DNA of 64,000 nt, from assembly GCA_964354345.1 (NCBI GenBank), contig CAYGZL010000170.1, forward strand, positions 62,001-126,000. The letters are read 5' to 3'. The stretch comes from CAYGZL01 sp964354345. GTDB lineage: Bacteria > Chloroflexota > Anaerolineae > Anaerolineales > UBA4823. Below, in pieces: positions 16,523 to 25,160 of this stretch (the first letter of the stretch is position 1; each line of letters begins with the position of its first letter). The translations under genes and the position numbers were made by a program. The notes under the pieces were generated by a model that saw only the letters and a list, made by a program, of their open reading frames with translations, was not told the DNA's origin and did not search any database.

Positions 16523-17548
16523 GTGAAACTCTCAATCGTCATTCCCATTTATAACGAAGTTGAAAGCCTTCCAGAACTACATCGAGGCTTGCATACCGTA
16601 CTCGACCTGCCTCATGGAACAATCGAATCCATTACTGACCTTCAGCCCTCAAGCGAACTACCCTATAAGGTGAAGAACACTGCCTATGATTGGGAAGTTG
16701 TGTATGTTGATGATGGTAGCAAAGATGGCAGTCCGGCCGTAATGGAACAGTTAGCAACTTCGGATCCGGAGCACACCCGTGCAATCTTCTTGCGCCGAAA
16801 CTTTGGTCAGACGGCTGCCATTGTCGCCGGTATTGACCATTCAGTGGGAGACATCATTGTTTTAATGGACGCCGACTTGCAGAATGATCCGGCCGATATT
16901 CCGATGATGGTGGAGCAGATCAACCAGGGGTATGATGTAGTCAGTGGCTGGCGGGTTAACCGGCAGGATACTTTTCTTCGTCGCCTGCCCTCTCAAATTG
17001 CCAATGGTTTGATCTCGCGCGTAACGGGTGTCCACTTGCATGATTATGGTTGTACTTTAAAGGCTTACCGGCGCGAGGTGCTGACCGGTTTTCGTTTGTA
17101 TGGTGAGATGCATCGTTTTATCCCGGCGTATGCTCACTCGGTTGGTGCGCGGATGATCGAAGTGCCCGTCCGCCACCATGTCCGTAAATTTGGCAAAGCC
17201 AAATATGGCCTGGAGCGCACCTTTAAGGTAATCCTGGATTTATTTACAGTCAAGTTCCTGATGAGTTATGCGAATAAACCGATTTATTTATTTGGGGGCG
17301 CAGGCTTTTCGTTGATTGGTCTTAGCCTGGTTATGCTGCTGATCCTGGTGTTACGCCGGTTATTGATCGGCGAACATATGATTCGCTCGCCGCTCCTATT
17401 GATGAGCACGATGTTCTTTATCTTGGGTTTCCAATCAATTTTGATGGGGTTAATCGCTGAACTACTGGCGCGCACTTATCACGAGTCGCAGGCCAAGCCC
17501 ATTTATACGATCCGAAAAGTGATCTTAAACCGGGATGTCACATCATAA
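16523..17548 (+). CDS. Glycosyltransferase family 2, polyprenyl-phosphate glycosyl transferase (DPM1/ArnC-like)
   Basis: A 341-residue inverting GT-A enzyme with two C-terminal membrane helices, of the type that loads a sugar on undecaprenyl phosphate. It has LSIVIPIYNEVESLPEL at the start, VVYVDDGSKDGS, NFGQTAAIVAGIDHS, VLMDADLQNDP (DxD) and a C-terminal pair of hydrophobic segments. The GTG at 16523 is preceded by GAGGAA; an ATG at 16475 would add 16 residues and overlap the upstream gene. Residues about 28-55 (up to PYKVKNTAYDWE) are longer than usual before VDDGS and contain a family B repeat. Confidence 0.87.
   Translation: MKLSIVIPIYNEVESLPELHRGLHTVLDLPHGTIESITDLQPSSELPYKVKNTAYDWEVVYVDDGSKDGSPAVMEQLATSDPEHTRAIFLRRNFGQTAAIVAGIDHSVGDIIVLMDADLQNDPADIPMMVEQINQGYDVVSGWRVNRQDTFLRRLPSQIANGLISRVTGVHLHDYGCTLKAYRREVLTGFRLYGEMHRFIPAYAHSVGARMIEVPVRHHVRKFGKAKYGLERTFKVILDLFTVKFLMSYANKPIYLFGGAGFSLIGLSLVMLLILVLRRLLIGEHMIRSPLLLMSTMFFILGFQSILMGLIAELLARTYHESQAKPIYTIRKVILNRDVTS
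16666..16688 (+). repeat. GGTGAAGAACACTGCC element (family B), coding
   Basis: Read as YKVKNTAYD in the GT2 protein, inside a loop longer than is usual for this family. Confidence 0.45.
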
Positions 17549-18585
17549 TGGAACGATCGAACGCGGCTTCCAATCGGCGCGGCAATCCTAAACGAAATAA
17601 GGGATCTCGGCGCACGCTTCTCATACGCGCCACTGGTACCCTACTGGCTGTGATCTTGTTGTTATACCTGCTCAGCCAACAGGGCTGGAGCGAAATCCAA
17701 TCTGCGTTACACCTGATCGCCTGGCGAGATAGTAGTTTCTTATGGCGATTGGCTTTAGCGATGGGATTGATGATTCTCTCGCGTCTGGCGGTTTCAGCGC
17801 GTTGGCATGTCTTACTACGCTCTGCAAATTTGAAAATATCAGTCAGCCAGAGTCTCGGCTTGACTTTCGCTGGCTTATTCGCCAACAATTTCCTACCGAC
17901 CACGGTTGGTGGAGATTTGATCCGTCTGGCGGGTGCCTTGTTGCTCAAATTCGATGCGGCGATCATTACGGCTTCCTTGATTGCCGACCGGCTGGTTGGC
18001 ATGGCTGGCATGGCGATGACTTTACCGGTCGGGTTGGTTCGCTTTTGGCATCACCCATCTTCGGATAGCCCTCGTTCGCTGACTCAGTTGTTTAGCCTGG
18101 CAGGTGTACTCCTCAGCATTGAAAATGTCGTTCCGCGCTGGTTTCGCGGGGCATGGAAAAAAAGTTCAATCCTGGTACGACAATTATTTACCACCCTGGC
18201 GTTGTGGTTTAGGAAGCCAGGCGCCCTGCTCCTGGCTCTTGTATTTACCTGGATCCACATGCTGTGTTTTTTCCTTATCTTAACTTTGTTGTTTGATGGG
18301 ATGGACGACCACCTGTCCTTTTGGCTGATCGGCGGGTTGTATAGCCTGGTTTATTTCATTACCTTACTGCCAATATCGATCAATGGGTATGGCGTTCAAG
18401 AATTGTCTATGACCTTTATCTTTTCCAGTCTGGGGGGCGCGGCAGTCGCCAGTGGTTTTGCTGCTGCACTGCTCTTTCGTACCTTGTTAATGATTGCAAG
18501 CCTGCCAGGTGCTGTCTTCGTTCCTGGGATTTTAGCCGGGCGCAAAGATCAGGTCGCCGATTTAAATGCAGACAATGTGGAATAG
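17548..18585 (+). CDS. Lysylphosphatidylglycerol synthase TM-domain family protein (flippase-like)
   Basis: A 345-residue membrane protein of the PF03706/UPF0104 type. About eight hydrophobic segments are visible, with family blocks LGLTFAGLFANNFLPTTVGGD and ITLLPISINGYGVQELSM. No catalytic MprF synthase domain is present, so it is not a lysyl-PG synthase by itself. Such proteins commonly sit beside DPM1-like GT2 genes, as here, and may handle polyprenyl-phosphate-sugars. It begins at TAATG with the GT2 gene. It carries a degenerate WRDSSF copy of the R-N/D-S-S element. Confidence 0.8.
   Translation: MERSNAASNRRGNPKRNKGSRRTLLIRATGTLLAVILLLYLLSQQGWSEIQSALHLIAWRDSSFLWRLALAMGLMILSRLAVSARWHVLLRSANLKISVSQSLGLTFAGLFANNFLPTTVGGDLIRLAGALLLKFDAAIITASLIADRLVGMAGMAMTLPVGLVRFWHHPSSDSPRSLTQLFSLAGVLLSIENVVPRWFRGAWKKSSILVRQLFTTLALWFRKPGALLLALVFTWIHMLCFFLILTLLFDGMDDHLSFWLIGGLYSLVYFITLLPISINGYGVQELSMTFIFSSLGGAAVASGFAAALLFRTLLMIASLPGAVFVPGILAGRKDQVADLNADNVE
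17724..17745 (+). repeat. Family A element, coding (degenerate)
   Basis: GGCGAGATAGTAGTTTCTTA, read as WRDSSFL. It has the same core and frame as the copies at 8376 and 15371 but a weak stem. Confidence 0.35.
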
Positions 18586-18614
18586 TAGGTCCATGGCAAT
18601 TTAGCTGATGAGCA

Positions 18615-20684
18615 GTGATCACCTCTTCTAAAATTCCACCTCGCTACCTGTTGCGGGCCATTTTTACCAGCGCTCTCAGTCTCCATCTGGCTGCCCTGTA
18701 TCCCTTGGTTCAGCTGGTGTTGAAGCAAAGTAATTTATCACCCAAGTGGATAACCGTGATCGGCATCGGGGGTATTCTGGCAGCCCTGGTGTTCCTGTTG
18801 GAACTGGGTCTGCTGCTGGCCACCTGGTTCTTGGATCAGTCGGTTTGGCTGGGTTGGATTGAGCGCGGGGTAACCCGTTTGAAGCGCTTGGGGAAGCTTA
18901 ATTGGCTTTTTTTTGGCCTGGGGATCGCGGTCTACTCGTTCCTGATCTTAAGCAGCGATACACGGATTTCGGGTAATTCAGCGTTGCGCTGGTATCTGTT
19001 TGGGCTGCTTGCGTTGGCCGGCGCGATTTTTCTCGCTGGTTCAGGGACGAGTTGGGGGAATGCGTTGGTCATGGCGTTGCTCGTAGCGGGAGGGGGATAT
19101 AAAATCGCATCATTTATTCCGAATATATCGACCTATCCCTTTTCACTCGATTGGTCCGAAACGAGCCGGTACTGGTATGCCTCGTTGTATTTGTCCGATT
19201 GGCTATATGGTTTCCATATTTCCCCGACGGTGCTTCATCCCTCCCGCTACCTGATGCAAGCAGTGCCCTTCCTGGTACTTAACTCTCCGTTGTGGCTGCA
19301 TCGACTATGGCAGGTGTTTTTATGGATTTCCACTACGCTGGCAGCCAGTATTCTCCTGGCGCGCCGGTTGTCTATTCCAGATCGCTTTCGGCAGTGGGCA
19401 TTTATTATCTGGGCTGGATTATTCTTATTGTTGGGTCCGGTCTATTATCATTTGTTGGTGCCGGTCATTCTCGTATTATTGGGCTTTGATGTTCGCAAAT
19501 CCTGGCGTTCGCTACTGGTTGTCTTGATCGCTTCGGGCTGGGCTGGAATCAGCCGGGTTAACTGGCTGCCAGTGCCGGGACTGTTGGCTGCTACCTTATA
19601 CTTTCTAGAAACAAGTGGCTCTTCAACCATCAAAACTTCAGCCATCAACCTCTTACGCTACCTGCTTTGGCCGGCAATTTGGGTGATTGCCGGTACCGGG
19701 TTGGCCTATGGGATTCAAAACGCATATACGCTCTGGTCGGGCAATCCAAAAGAGTTGTTTGGATCGGGCCTGACTTCGCAGTTGTTGTGGTATCGACTTT
19801 TCCCAAATGCTACTTTCCCGTTAGGGGTATTGCTTAATTTGCTACTGGTTTTCCTGCCCTTATCTATGCTCATAGGCTATTGCTTAATCGCTGACGGTAA
19901 AGAACACCGGTCGGAGCGTGTAGCGGTTTTTAGCCTGATCCGTTTTCTAGGGGTAAGCGCAATTCTGTTCGTGCTGTTGGCAGGTGGTTTGGTAGTCAGC
20001 GTCAAAATTGGTGGGGGTTCTAACCTGCATAACCTGGACGCATTTGTGGTGGTTTTATTAGTTGTTAGCAGCTACCTGTTCTTTGATAAGGTGGTCTTTG
20101 AAAGAGGGGAACAAGCGAATAGCTCTTCGGCGGTAAAGAACCCTGCTTCCGAAAACCGGTTTCATATCCCTTGGTCAGTGCTGGCTCTGACACTGCTGGT
20201 TCCAGTCTTCTTTATTGTAAATGAAGGCGGCGTAGTGAATTTACCCAAAAAAGAGGTTGTCGCAAATTCTCTGGCGACGATCCAGCAGGCAGTGGATCAG
20301 GTTACTCAGAGAGGCGACCAGGTTCTATTCATCTCCGAACGGCAGTTGGCTGCTTTTGGTACGATTCGTGGGGTGGCCATTGTCCCTGATTATGAGAAAG
20401 TTTTCTTGATGGAAATGGCAATGGCGGATAACCAGCCTTATCTGAGAACATTCTATGAACGGTTAAAGAACCACCAGTATGCGCTGATCGTCAGTGAACC
20501 TTTGAAAGTACTTTACCAGGATCGCTCTTCCAGCTTCAATGAAGAGAACAATGCCTGGGTTAAGCGGGTGGCTGTACCGATCCTGTGTTATTACGAGGCC
20601 ACGGAGACATTCAAGGGATTGCGCACCCAATTGCTAGTCCCACGCCAGACGGCGAGTACAATCCCCGCCAGCCAGTGTCCCTAG
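18615..20684 (+). CDS. Large multi-pass membrane protein, GT-C-like
   Basis: A 689-residue protein with many hydrophobic segments in its first 560 residues and a soluble C-terminal part (KKEVVANSLATIQQAVDQ...) that would face outside. The loop with SLDWSETSRYWYASLYLSDWLYG is reminiscent of the acidic first loop of membrane glycosyltransferases using lipid-linked donors. No named family is recognised. The start is a GTG at 18615. Two in-frame repeat copies, GKEHRS and VKNPAS, fall in cytoplasmic-looking loops, and GSSTIKTSAIN comes from a low-complexity tract. Confidence 0.7.
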   Translation: MITSSKIPPRYLLRAIFTSALSLHLAALYPLVQLVLKQSNLSPKWITVIGIGGILAALVFLLELGLLLATWFLDQSVWLGWIERGVTRLKRLGKLNWLFFGLGIAVYSFLILSSDTRISGNSALRWYLFGLLALAGAIFLAGSGTSWGNALVMALLVAGGGYKIASFIPNISTYPFSLDWSETSRYWYASLYLSDWLYGFHISPTVLHPSRYLMQAVPFLVLNSPLWLHRLWQVFLWISTTLAASILLARRLSIPDRFRQWAFIIWAGLFLLLGPVYYHLLVPVILVLLGFDVRKSWRSLLVVLIASGWAGISRVNWLPVPGLLAATLYFLETSGSSTIKTSAINLLRYLLWPAIWVIAGTGLAYGIQNAYTLWSGNPKELFGSGLTSQLLWYRLFPNATFPLGVLLNLLLVFLPLSMLIGYCLIADGKEHRSERVAVFSLIRFLGVSAILFVLLAGGLVVSVKIGGGSNLHNLDAFVVVLLVVSSYLFFDKVVFERGEQANSSSAVKNPASENRFHIPWSVLALTLLVPVFFIVNEGGVVNLPKKEVVANSLATIQQAVDQVTQRGDQVLFISERQLAAFGTIRGVAIVPDYEKVFLMEMAMADNQPYLRTFYERLKNHQYALIVSEPLKVLYQDRSSSFNEENNAWVKRVAVPILCYYEATETFKGLRTQLLVPRQTASTIPASQCP
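19619..19652 (+). repeat. TTCAACCATCAAA tract (family D), coding
   Basis: TCTTCAACCATCAAAACTTC and the following bases are read as SSTIKTSAIN. The copy at 53834 reads SSTIKPANIQ, the same frame. Confidence 0.45.
19892..19914 (+). repeat. GACGGTAAAGAACACCGGTC element (family B), coding
   Basis: Nearly palindromic ends (GACGGT and ACCGGTC). Read as DGKEHRS in the membrane protein. Confidence 0.5.
20129..20150 (+). repeat. GCGGTAAAGAACCCTGC element (family B), coding
   Basis: Read as AVKNPAS in the same membrane protein, 230 bases after another copy, in a different reading frame. Confidence 0.4.
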
Positions 20685-20690
20685 TTGTTG

Positions 20691-20709
20691 GGCAAGCTGT
20701 TAGCTTGCC
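20691..20709 (+). repeat. GGCAAGCT-GTT-AGCTTGCC hairpin (family C)
   Basis: A perfect 8-base stem with a GTT loop, 22 bases before the next start codon. A near-identical copy is at 41717-41735 in the same relative place. Confidence 0.65.
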
Positions 20710-20731
20710 ATGATGGTTTTTCGGAGAGAAC

Positions 20732-22756
20732 ATGTATTGGATCCGGAATGGGAATTTGCTCTTGATCTGTGGGTGGGCTTTTTCTTTCGGGATGGCCTGG
20801 GTCGGGGGATGGTTGTTGAGCAGCCACCTGTTCCAGACCCGGTCACGGGAGCGGATGCTCAGCGGCATGGCCATCGGGCTGGCGCTTTTGATCGTTCTGA
20901 CCAACCTGGCCGCCTGGGTAATGCCGCTTCCAGCTGCCTGGTGGAGCGCGGCCGGAGTGATCCTGCTCTTAGGTGTGGGTACGACCTGGCGCAGCCGTAG
21001 CCGCCTTTGGTTTTCTCGAGAGGAATTGTCCGCCTGGCCGCAGCTCTTGGTATTTGTTGGTTTATTGGTGATCTTCGCCTTGATCAACCGCGGTCTGGCG
21101 ATTTTCGACGATTATCATAACCTGCCTTTAGTCTCTCGTCTGGCTGCCGGTGATTTCCCTCCCCGTTTTTACTTAAATCCTGACCAACGCCTGGCGTACC
21201 ACTACGGGCTGCCTCTCTTTGCTGCCAGCCTGGTGCGGATCGGAGGCTTTTTCACCTGGAGTGCGTTCGATCTCAGCAAGGCGCTTTCCTTGGCTCTGAC
21301 CGTGAGTCTGGCCTGGTTGTGGTTCCGCAGGCGGACTGGGAAGGGGATTGCTGCGGTCTTCGGTGCGCTCTTGATTTTATTTGGAGGGGGGGCACGCTGG
21401 TTACTGGCGCTCTTACCTCCGGATTGGTTGATCCATCTGGGGTCGGGTTTGCATCTCTTGGGTTCGGCGGCAGAAACGGGTCCAAATTTGTGGGCGGTGT
21501 TGGGCAGCTATTGGAATATTGAGGGGGGTGGACCCATATCTTTTCCCTTTGCCTTTGTTAATGGTGTATTCACAACGCTTAACTTTGCCATGAGCGGTCC
21601 AGGCGCGATGCCTCAGCTGACATTGGTCTTACTTTTGCTCTTATATAAGCCGCAGAATGTATTGAGACGACCTTTAGCTGGATTAATCTACGGACTGCTG
21701 CTGGCCTCCCTGGCCTTAACGGCTGAACACTTGTTTCTCCTGGTGTGGATCGGGTTAGTGTTAGCGCTGTTGTGGGCTATCGTCGTTGCGCGGTGTGCCC
21801 GTCAACCACTCAAGATCCTGCTCCTATGGGTGGGTCGCAGCGCGTGGGTATTACTGCCCAGCCTGTGCCTGGCGTTGGGAGCGGGGGGTGTGATAACCGA
21901 AATTGTCCGGGGTTGGTTTGTGCCAGGTGTTTCTGTAAATCAGAGTTTTGGATTTGCTGGCTTTAGCCTGCGCCTGCCTCCTGCATTGCTCTCAGCCCAC
22001 CTGGGGTCGCTATCCTTAATTCAACCGGCACAAATATTGATTGCCCTGGTTGAGATTGGCCCAATTATCCTGTTAGCGCCCTGGGTGGTCAAACGAATTT
22101 GGCGTCAAGGTCAGCGGGGGCAGATAGCCTGTACCAGCATTGGCCTGGCTTCGATCCTCGGATTTTTGATACCAATCTTTATTCGCTACGGTGTCGAACG
22201 CGATATCTCCCGCCTGATGGGTTCGGCGCTTTGGATTTGGTTGTTGCTTGGATTTCCGCTGTTGTGGATCGTCTGGAAGCGGCGCGGTCAGTGGGCTCGG
22301 GCTGGGATTGCTGTAGGGTATACCCTGACCATCCTGGGTGGGTTGACATTATTTATGGTGCAGTGGGTTGCGATTGCTCGCCCACAATTTACTTACTTTG
22401 TTAAAGAACCCGACGTGCAGATGAGCAAATTGTATTGGAACCGCCTGCCACCTGATACTCAGGTGTTGGATGTACAGCCGATACGAACGATCACCGTGTT
22501 TGGTAGAACGAGCGGTTCATCGTATGTAGATCTGTATAATCCATTGCCGGAATGGAAGGCCTTGATTATGGATCTTGATCCCACTCAAGCCGCTCGGGCT
22601 GGTTATGATTATCTTTATCTGGATCGGGTTACCTGGCAACAGCTATCGCCAGACCAGAAGAACGCCCTGCAACAGACCTGTGTGCAAAAATTGGCTGAAA
22701 CCACCAGTGACAACAAGGATTTTCGGTGGCTGCTCCGAATAAAGGATTGCCGGTAG
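20732..22756 (+). CDS. Large multi-pass membrane protein, unknown (GT-C-like)
   Basis: A 674-residue protein with at least 12 hydrophobic segments. It has a loop AIFDDYHNLPLVSRLAAGDFPPRFYLNPDQRLAYHYGLPLFAA that resembles the acidic catalytic loop of GT-C proteins, followed by more membrane spans and a C-terminal outside domain of about 110 residues (FGRTSGSSYVDLYNPLPEWK). It follows a good GGAGAG ribosome site. I cannot name a family. The neighbour upstream has the same design but no close similarity by eye. Confidence 0.7.
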   Translation: MYWIRNGNLLLICGWAFSFGMAWVGGWLLSSHLFQTRSRERMLSGMAIGLALLIVLTNLAAWVMPLPAAWWSAAGVILLLGVGTTWRSRSRLWFSREELSAWPQLLVFVGLLVIFALINRGLAIFDDYHNLPLVSRLAAGDFPPRFYLNPDQRLAYHYGLPLFAASLVRIGGFFTWSAFDLSKALSLALTVSLAWLWFRRRTGKGIAAVFGALLILFGGGARWLLALLPPDWLIHLGSGLHLLGSAAETGPNLWAVLGSYWNIEGGGPISFPFAFVNGVFTTLNFAMSGPGAMPQLTLVLLLLLYKPQNVLRRPLAGLIYGLLLASLALTAEHLFLLVWIGLVLALLWAIVVARCARQPLKILLLWVGRSAWVLLPSLCLALGAGGVITEIVRGWFVPGVSVNQSFGFAGFSLRLPPALLSAHLGSLSLIQPAQILIALVEIGPIILLAPWVVKRIWRQGQRGQIACTSIGLASILGFLIPIFIRYGVERDISRLMGSALWIWLLLGFPLLWIVWKRRGQWARAGIAVGYTLTILGGLTLFMVQWVAIARPQFTYFVKEPDVQMSKLYWNRLPPDTQVLDVQPIRTITVFGRTSGSSYVDLYNPLPEWKALIMDLDPTQAARAGYDYLYLDRVTWQQLSPDQKNALQQTCVQKLAETTSDNKDFRWLLRIKDCR

Positions 22757-22775
22757 GATACGATTAGGTTATAAT
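22747..22775 (+). promoter_or_regulatory. Promoter for the MarR-type regulator and following export genes
   Basis: TTGCCG at 22747-22752, 17-base spacer, TATAAT at 22770-22775. The next start codon is at 22804. Confidence 0.6.
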
Positions 22776-22789
22776 TCAATTTCTGAATT
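22773..22789. promoter_or_regulatory. Candidate operator (AATTCA-n5-TGAATT)
   Basis: An inverted repeat spans the -10 and the predicted start, directly before a MarR-type regulator. Its near-copy lies at 16484-16500. Autorepression is a reasonable inference. Confidence 0.45.
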
Positions 22790-22803
22790 ATGAAAGTTAT
22801 GAT

Positions 22804-23289
22804 ATGGAATTTGCAGAAACTCAGATCGAATCAGAACGTGACTATGACCTGTTGGAGGAGATCGAATATGATCCCGACGTGACACAGGCGTCTCTGGCTG
22901 GTCGCCTGGGGGTGGCGGTAGGCACGATTAACTGGTATCTCAAACGCTTGATCGCTAAAGGCTATATCAAGGTCAAGCGGGCGCAACGGCGTAAGCTGCG
23001 TTATATTATTACACCAGAAGGTTTAGTCTATCGGGCGCATCTGACCATTCATTATATTGAAACCTCAATGCAGCTATATCGCCGGACGCGCCAACGTGTG
23101 CGAGAACTGTTAAGCCAGATGAAAGGGCGTGGCTTTGATCGGGTATGTATTGAAGGCGAGGGCGATATCGCCGATATTTGCCGTCTCACCTGCCTGGAAC
23201 AAGGGATTTCTGTGGTAGGGGCAGGAAGCAACCCGGGACCGGTTTTGGAAGTTCGCGGGACGAAAGTATTTCTCCGCCTCGAAGGATAA
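22804..23289 (+). CDS. EPS-associated MarR-type winged-helix regulator
   Basis: A 161-residue protein. Residues 15-85 form a winged helix: the helix-turn-helix TQASLAGRLGVAVGTINWYLKRLIAKGYI and the wing KVKRAQRRKLRYIITPEG. A helical linker leads to a small alpha/beta tail (DRVCIEGEGDIADICRLTCLEQGISVVG) resembling part of a Rossmann fold. It matches my recollection of the EPS-associated MarR family found in polysaccharide loci. It has its own promoter with a palindrome over the -10, so it probably controls this locus and itself. Confidence 0.78.
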   Translation: MEFAETQIESERDYDLLEEIEYDPDVTQASLAGRLGVAVGTINWYLKRLIAKGYIKVKRAQRRKLRYIITPEGLVYRAHLTIHYIETSMQLYRRTRQRVRELLSQMKGRGFDRVCIEGEGDIADICRLTCLEQGISVVGAGSNPGPVLEVRGTKVFLRLEG

Positions 23290-23293
23290 GAAA

Positions 23294-24289
23294 ATGCATT
23301 CAGTAAAGAGTACATCGGTGTTAAAAAACACCGTTGAGAAGTACTGGCAGGGCCGCCGTGTGTGCGTGACCGGTGGGGCGGGCTTTCTTGGCTCATTTGT
23401 TGTTGAAAAGTTATGGCAGTGCGGCGCGAATGTTTTCATTCCCCTGTTTGAGGAATACGATCTGGTCAAGTTGGTAGATATACGCCGTATGCTGGACCAC
23501 GCTCAGCCAGAGATTATCATCCATTTGGCTGCCTTGGTCGGCGGTATTGGGGCGAACCGGGCGCGACCAGCTGAGTTTTTCTATGCCAACTTGATGATGG
23601 GTGTGCAGTTGATGCATGCAGCCTGGCAGCGTGGTGTGGGGAAGTTCGTCGCTATCGGCACGATCTGCGCTTATCCAAAGTTCACCCCCTTGCCTTTCAA
23701 AGAAGAGAACTTATGGGATGGTTATCCAGAGGAGACTAACGCACCTTATGGCCTGGCTAAGAAAATGTTACTCGTCCAGGCTCAAGCCTATCGCCAGCAA
23801 TATGGCTTCAATGCGATCTTCTTACTGCCAGTCAACCTGTATGGACCACGCGACAACTTTGACCTCGAGAGTTCGCATGTCATCCCGGCCATCATTCGGA
23901 AAACCGTTGAAGCCAAACAACGCGGTGAACGTCAGGTAATTTTATGGGGCGACGGATCGCCAACACGTGAGTTTTTGTATGTCGAAGATGCCGCGGAAGG
24001 AATTCTGCTGGCAGCTGAGTGTTATAACGGCATTGAACCGGTCAACCTGGGATCAGGAAATGAGATCAGCATTCGGGAGCTGGCGGAGATGATCGCCCAT
24101 CTGACCGGTTTTGAGGGGGAGTTAGTTTGGGATACCAGCAAGCCAAATGGACAGCCACGCCGGGTGTTGGATGTGCAGCGGGCTGAGCAATGGTTTGGTT
24201 TTCGTGCTCAAATGCCTTTTGAAGAAGGCTTGCGCCGTACGATCAACTGGTATTTAGAGAAGAAGGCAACATGGCCCGGACAGCAATAA
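23294..24289 (+). CDS. GDP-L-fucose synthase-like NAD(P)-dependent epimerase/reductase
   Basis: A 331-residue extended SDR. After an odd 17-residue start it has VCVTGGAGFLGSFVVEKL, HLAALVGGIGANRARPAEFFYANLMMG (a WcaG/Fcl signature), the active-site Tyr/Lys in YGLAKKMLLVQ, and NLYGPRDNFDLESSHVIPAIIRK. Fcl enzymes convert GDP-4-keto-6-deoxymannose to GDP-L-fucose. No GDP-mannose 4,6-dehydratase is in the window, so either it lies elsewhere or the substrate differs. The N-terminus (HSVKSTSVLKNTVEKYW) is written by repeat copies at 23301-23333. It overlaps the ABC permease gene by 19 bases. Confidence 0.82.
   Translation: MHSVKSTSVLKNTVEKYWQGRRVCVTGGAGFLGSFVVEKLWQCGANVFIPLFEEYDLVKLVDIRRMLDHAQPEIIIHLAALVGGIGANRARPAEFFYANLMMGVQLMHAAWQRGVGKFVAIGTICAYPKFTPLPFKEENLWDGYPEETNAPYGLAKKMLLVQAQAYRQQYGFNAIFLLPVNLYGPRDNFDLESSHVIPAIIRKTVEAKQRGERQVILWGDGSPTREFLYVEDAAEGILLAAECYNGIEPVNLGSGNEISIRELAEMIAHLTGFEGELVWDTSKPNGQPRRVLDVQRAEQWFGFRAQMPFEEGLRRTINWYLEKKATWPGQQ
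23301..23333 (+). repeat. Family B repeat pair with perfect hairpin at a gene start
   Basis: CAGTAAAGAGTACATCGG is followed by CGGTGTT-AAAA-AACACCG (23316-23333), a perfect 7-base stem. It forms codons 3-14 of the GDP-fucose-synthase-like gene. Confidence 0.5.
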
Positions 24290-25146
24290 CGACTAAGCCC
24301 ACTGAAGAAGTAATTATTCTGCGACCTTCACGCGGGTGGATTGCGTTGAACCTGCCTGACTTATGGCGTTATCGCGAATTAATCTACTTCTTGATCTGGC
24401 GCGATATCAAAGTACGCTATAAACAAACCCTGCTGGGAGCTGCCTGGGCGATTATCCAGCCATTTTTTACCATGATAGTTTTTACGCTCTTCTTCAACCA
24501 GTTAGCGAAGATCTCCTCGGATAATTTACCTTACCCGCTTTTTTCCTACGCTGGCTTACTGCCATGGGGTTTATTTACTAAAGCGATTGGCGACGCCGGA
24601 CGTTCAATGATCACCAACCGCAGCATGATTACCAAAATCTACTTCCCTCGCCTGGTGATTCCGGTGGCCTCGGTGCTGAGCGGCGTGGTTGATTTTGCTA
24701 TCGCCTTCGTGGTTTTATTAGGGATGATGGTGTATTACAATGTCCAGCCGGGCGGCCAATATCATATCGTGCTGACCCCAGCGATATGGACACTACCCTT
24801 ATTCCTGCTGTTAACCCTGGCCACCGCTCTGGGAGTCGGATTATGGTTATCGGCTTTGAATGTTATCTATCGCGATATCAACTATATGTTGCCTTTCCTG
24901 ACCCAATTCTGGTTGTTCATCACGCCTGTTGCTTATCCAGCCAGTATGATCCCGGCGCGCTGGCAACTCATCTTTGCTTTGAATCCAATGACAGGCGTTG
25001 TGGAAGGTTTTCGTTGGGCATTGCTGGGTGCGGGCACAGCCCCAGGCCCGATGCTGGCTGTTTCCACGGCGATAACGTTAATTATCCTGATCAGCGGTCT
25101 ATTTTACTTCCGCCGAATGGAGCGCACCTTTGCTGATACGATCTAA
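24271..25146 (+). CDS. wzm: ABC-2 type polysaccharide exporter permease (Wzm/TagG-like)
   Basis: A 291-residue permease with six hydrophobic segments. The N-terminal amphipathic DLWRYRELIYFLIWRDIKVRYKQTLLGAAWAIIQPFF is the family hallmark. Paired with the ATP-binding subunit 14 bases downstream, it would export completed glycan chains across the cytoplasmic membrane. Confidence 0.9.
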   Translation: MARTAITTKPTEEVIILRPSRGWIALNLPDLWRYRELIYFLIWRDIKVRYKQTLLGAAWAIIQPFFTMIVFTLFFNQLAKISSDNLPYPLFSYAGLLPWGLFTKAIGDAGRSMITNRSMITKIYFPRLVIPVASVLSGVVDFAIAFVVLLGMMVYYNVQPGGQYHIVLTPAIWTLPLFLLLTLATALGVGLWLSALNVIYRDINYMLPFLTQFWLFITPVAYPASMIPARWQLIFALNPMTGVVEGFRWALLGAGTAPGPMLAVSTAITLIILISGLFYFRRMERTFADTI

Positions 25147-25160
25147 ATCGGAATATAGAG

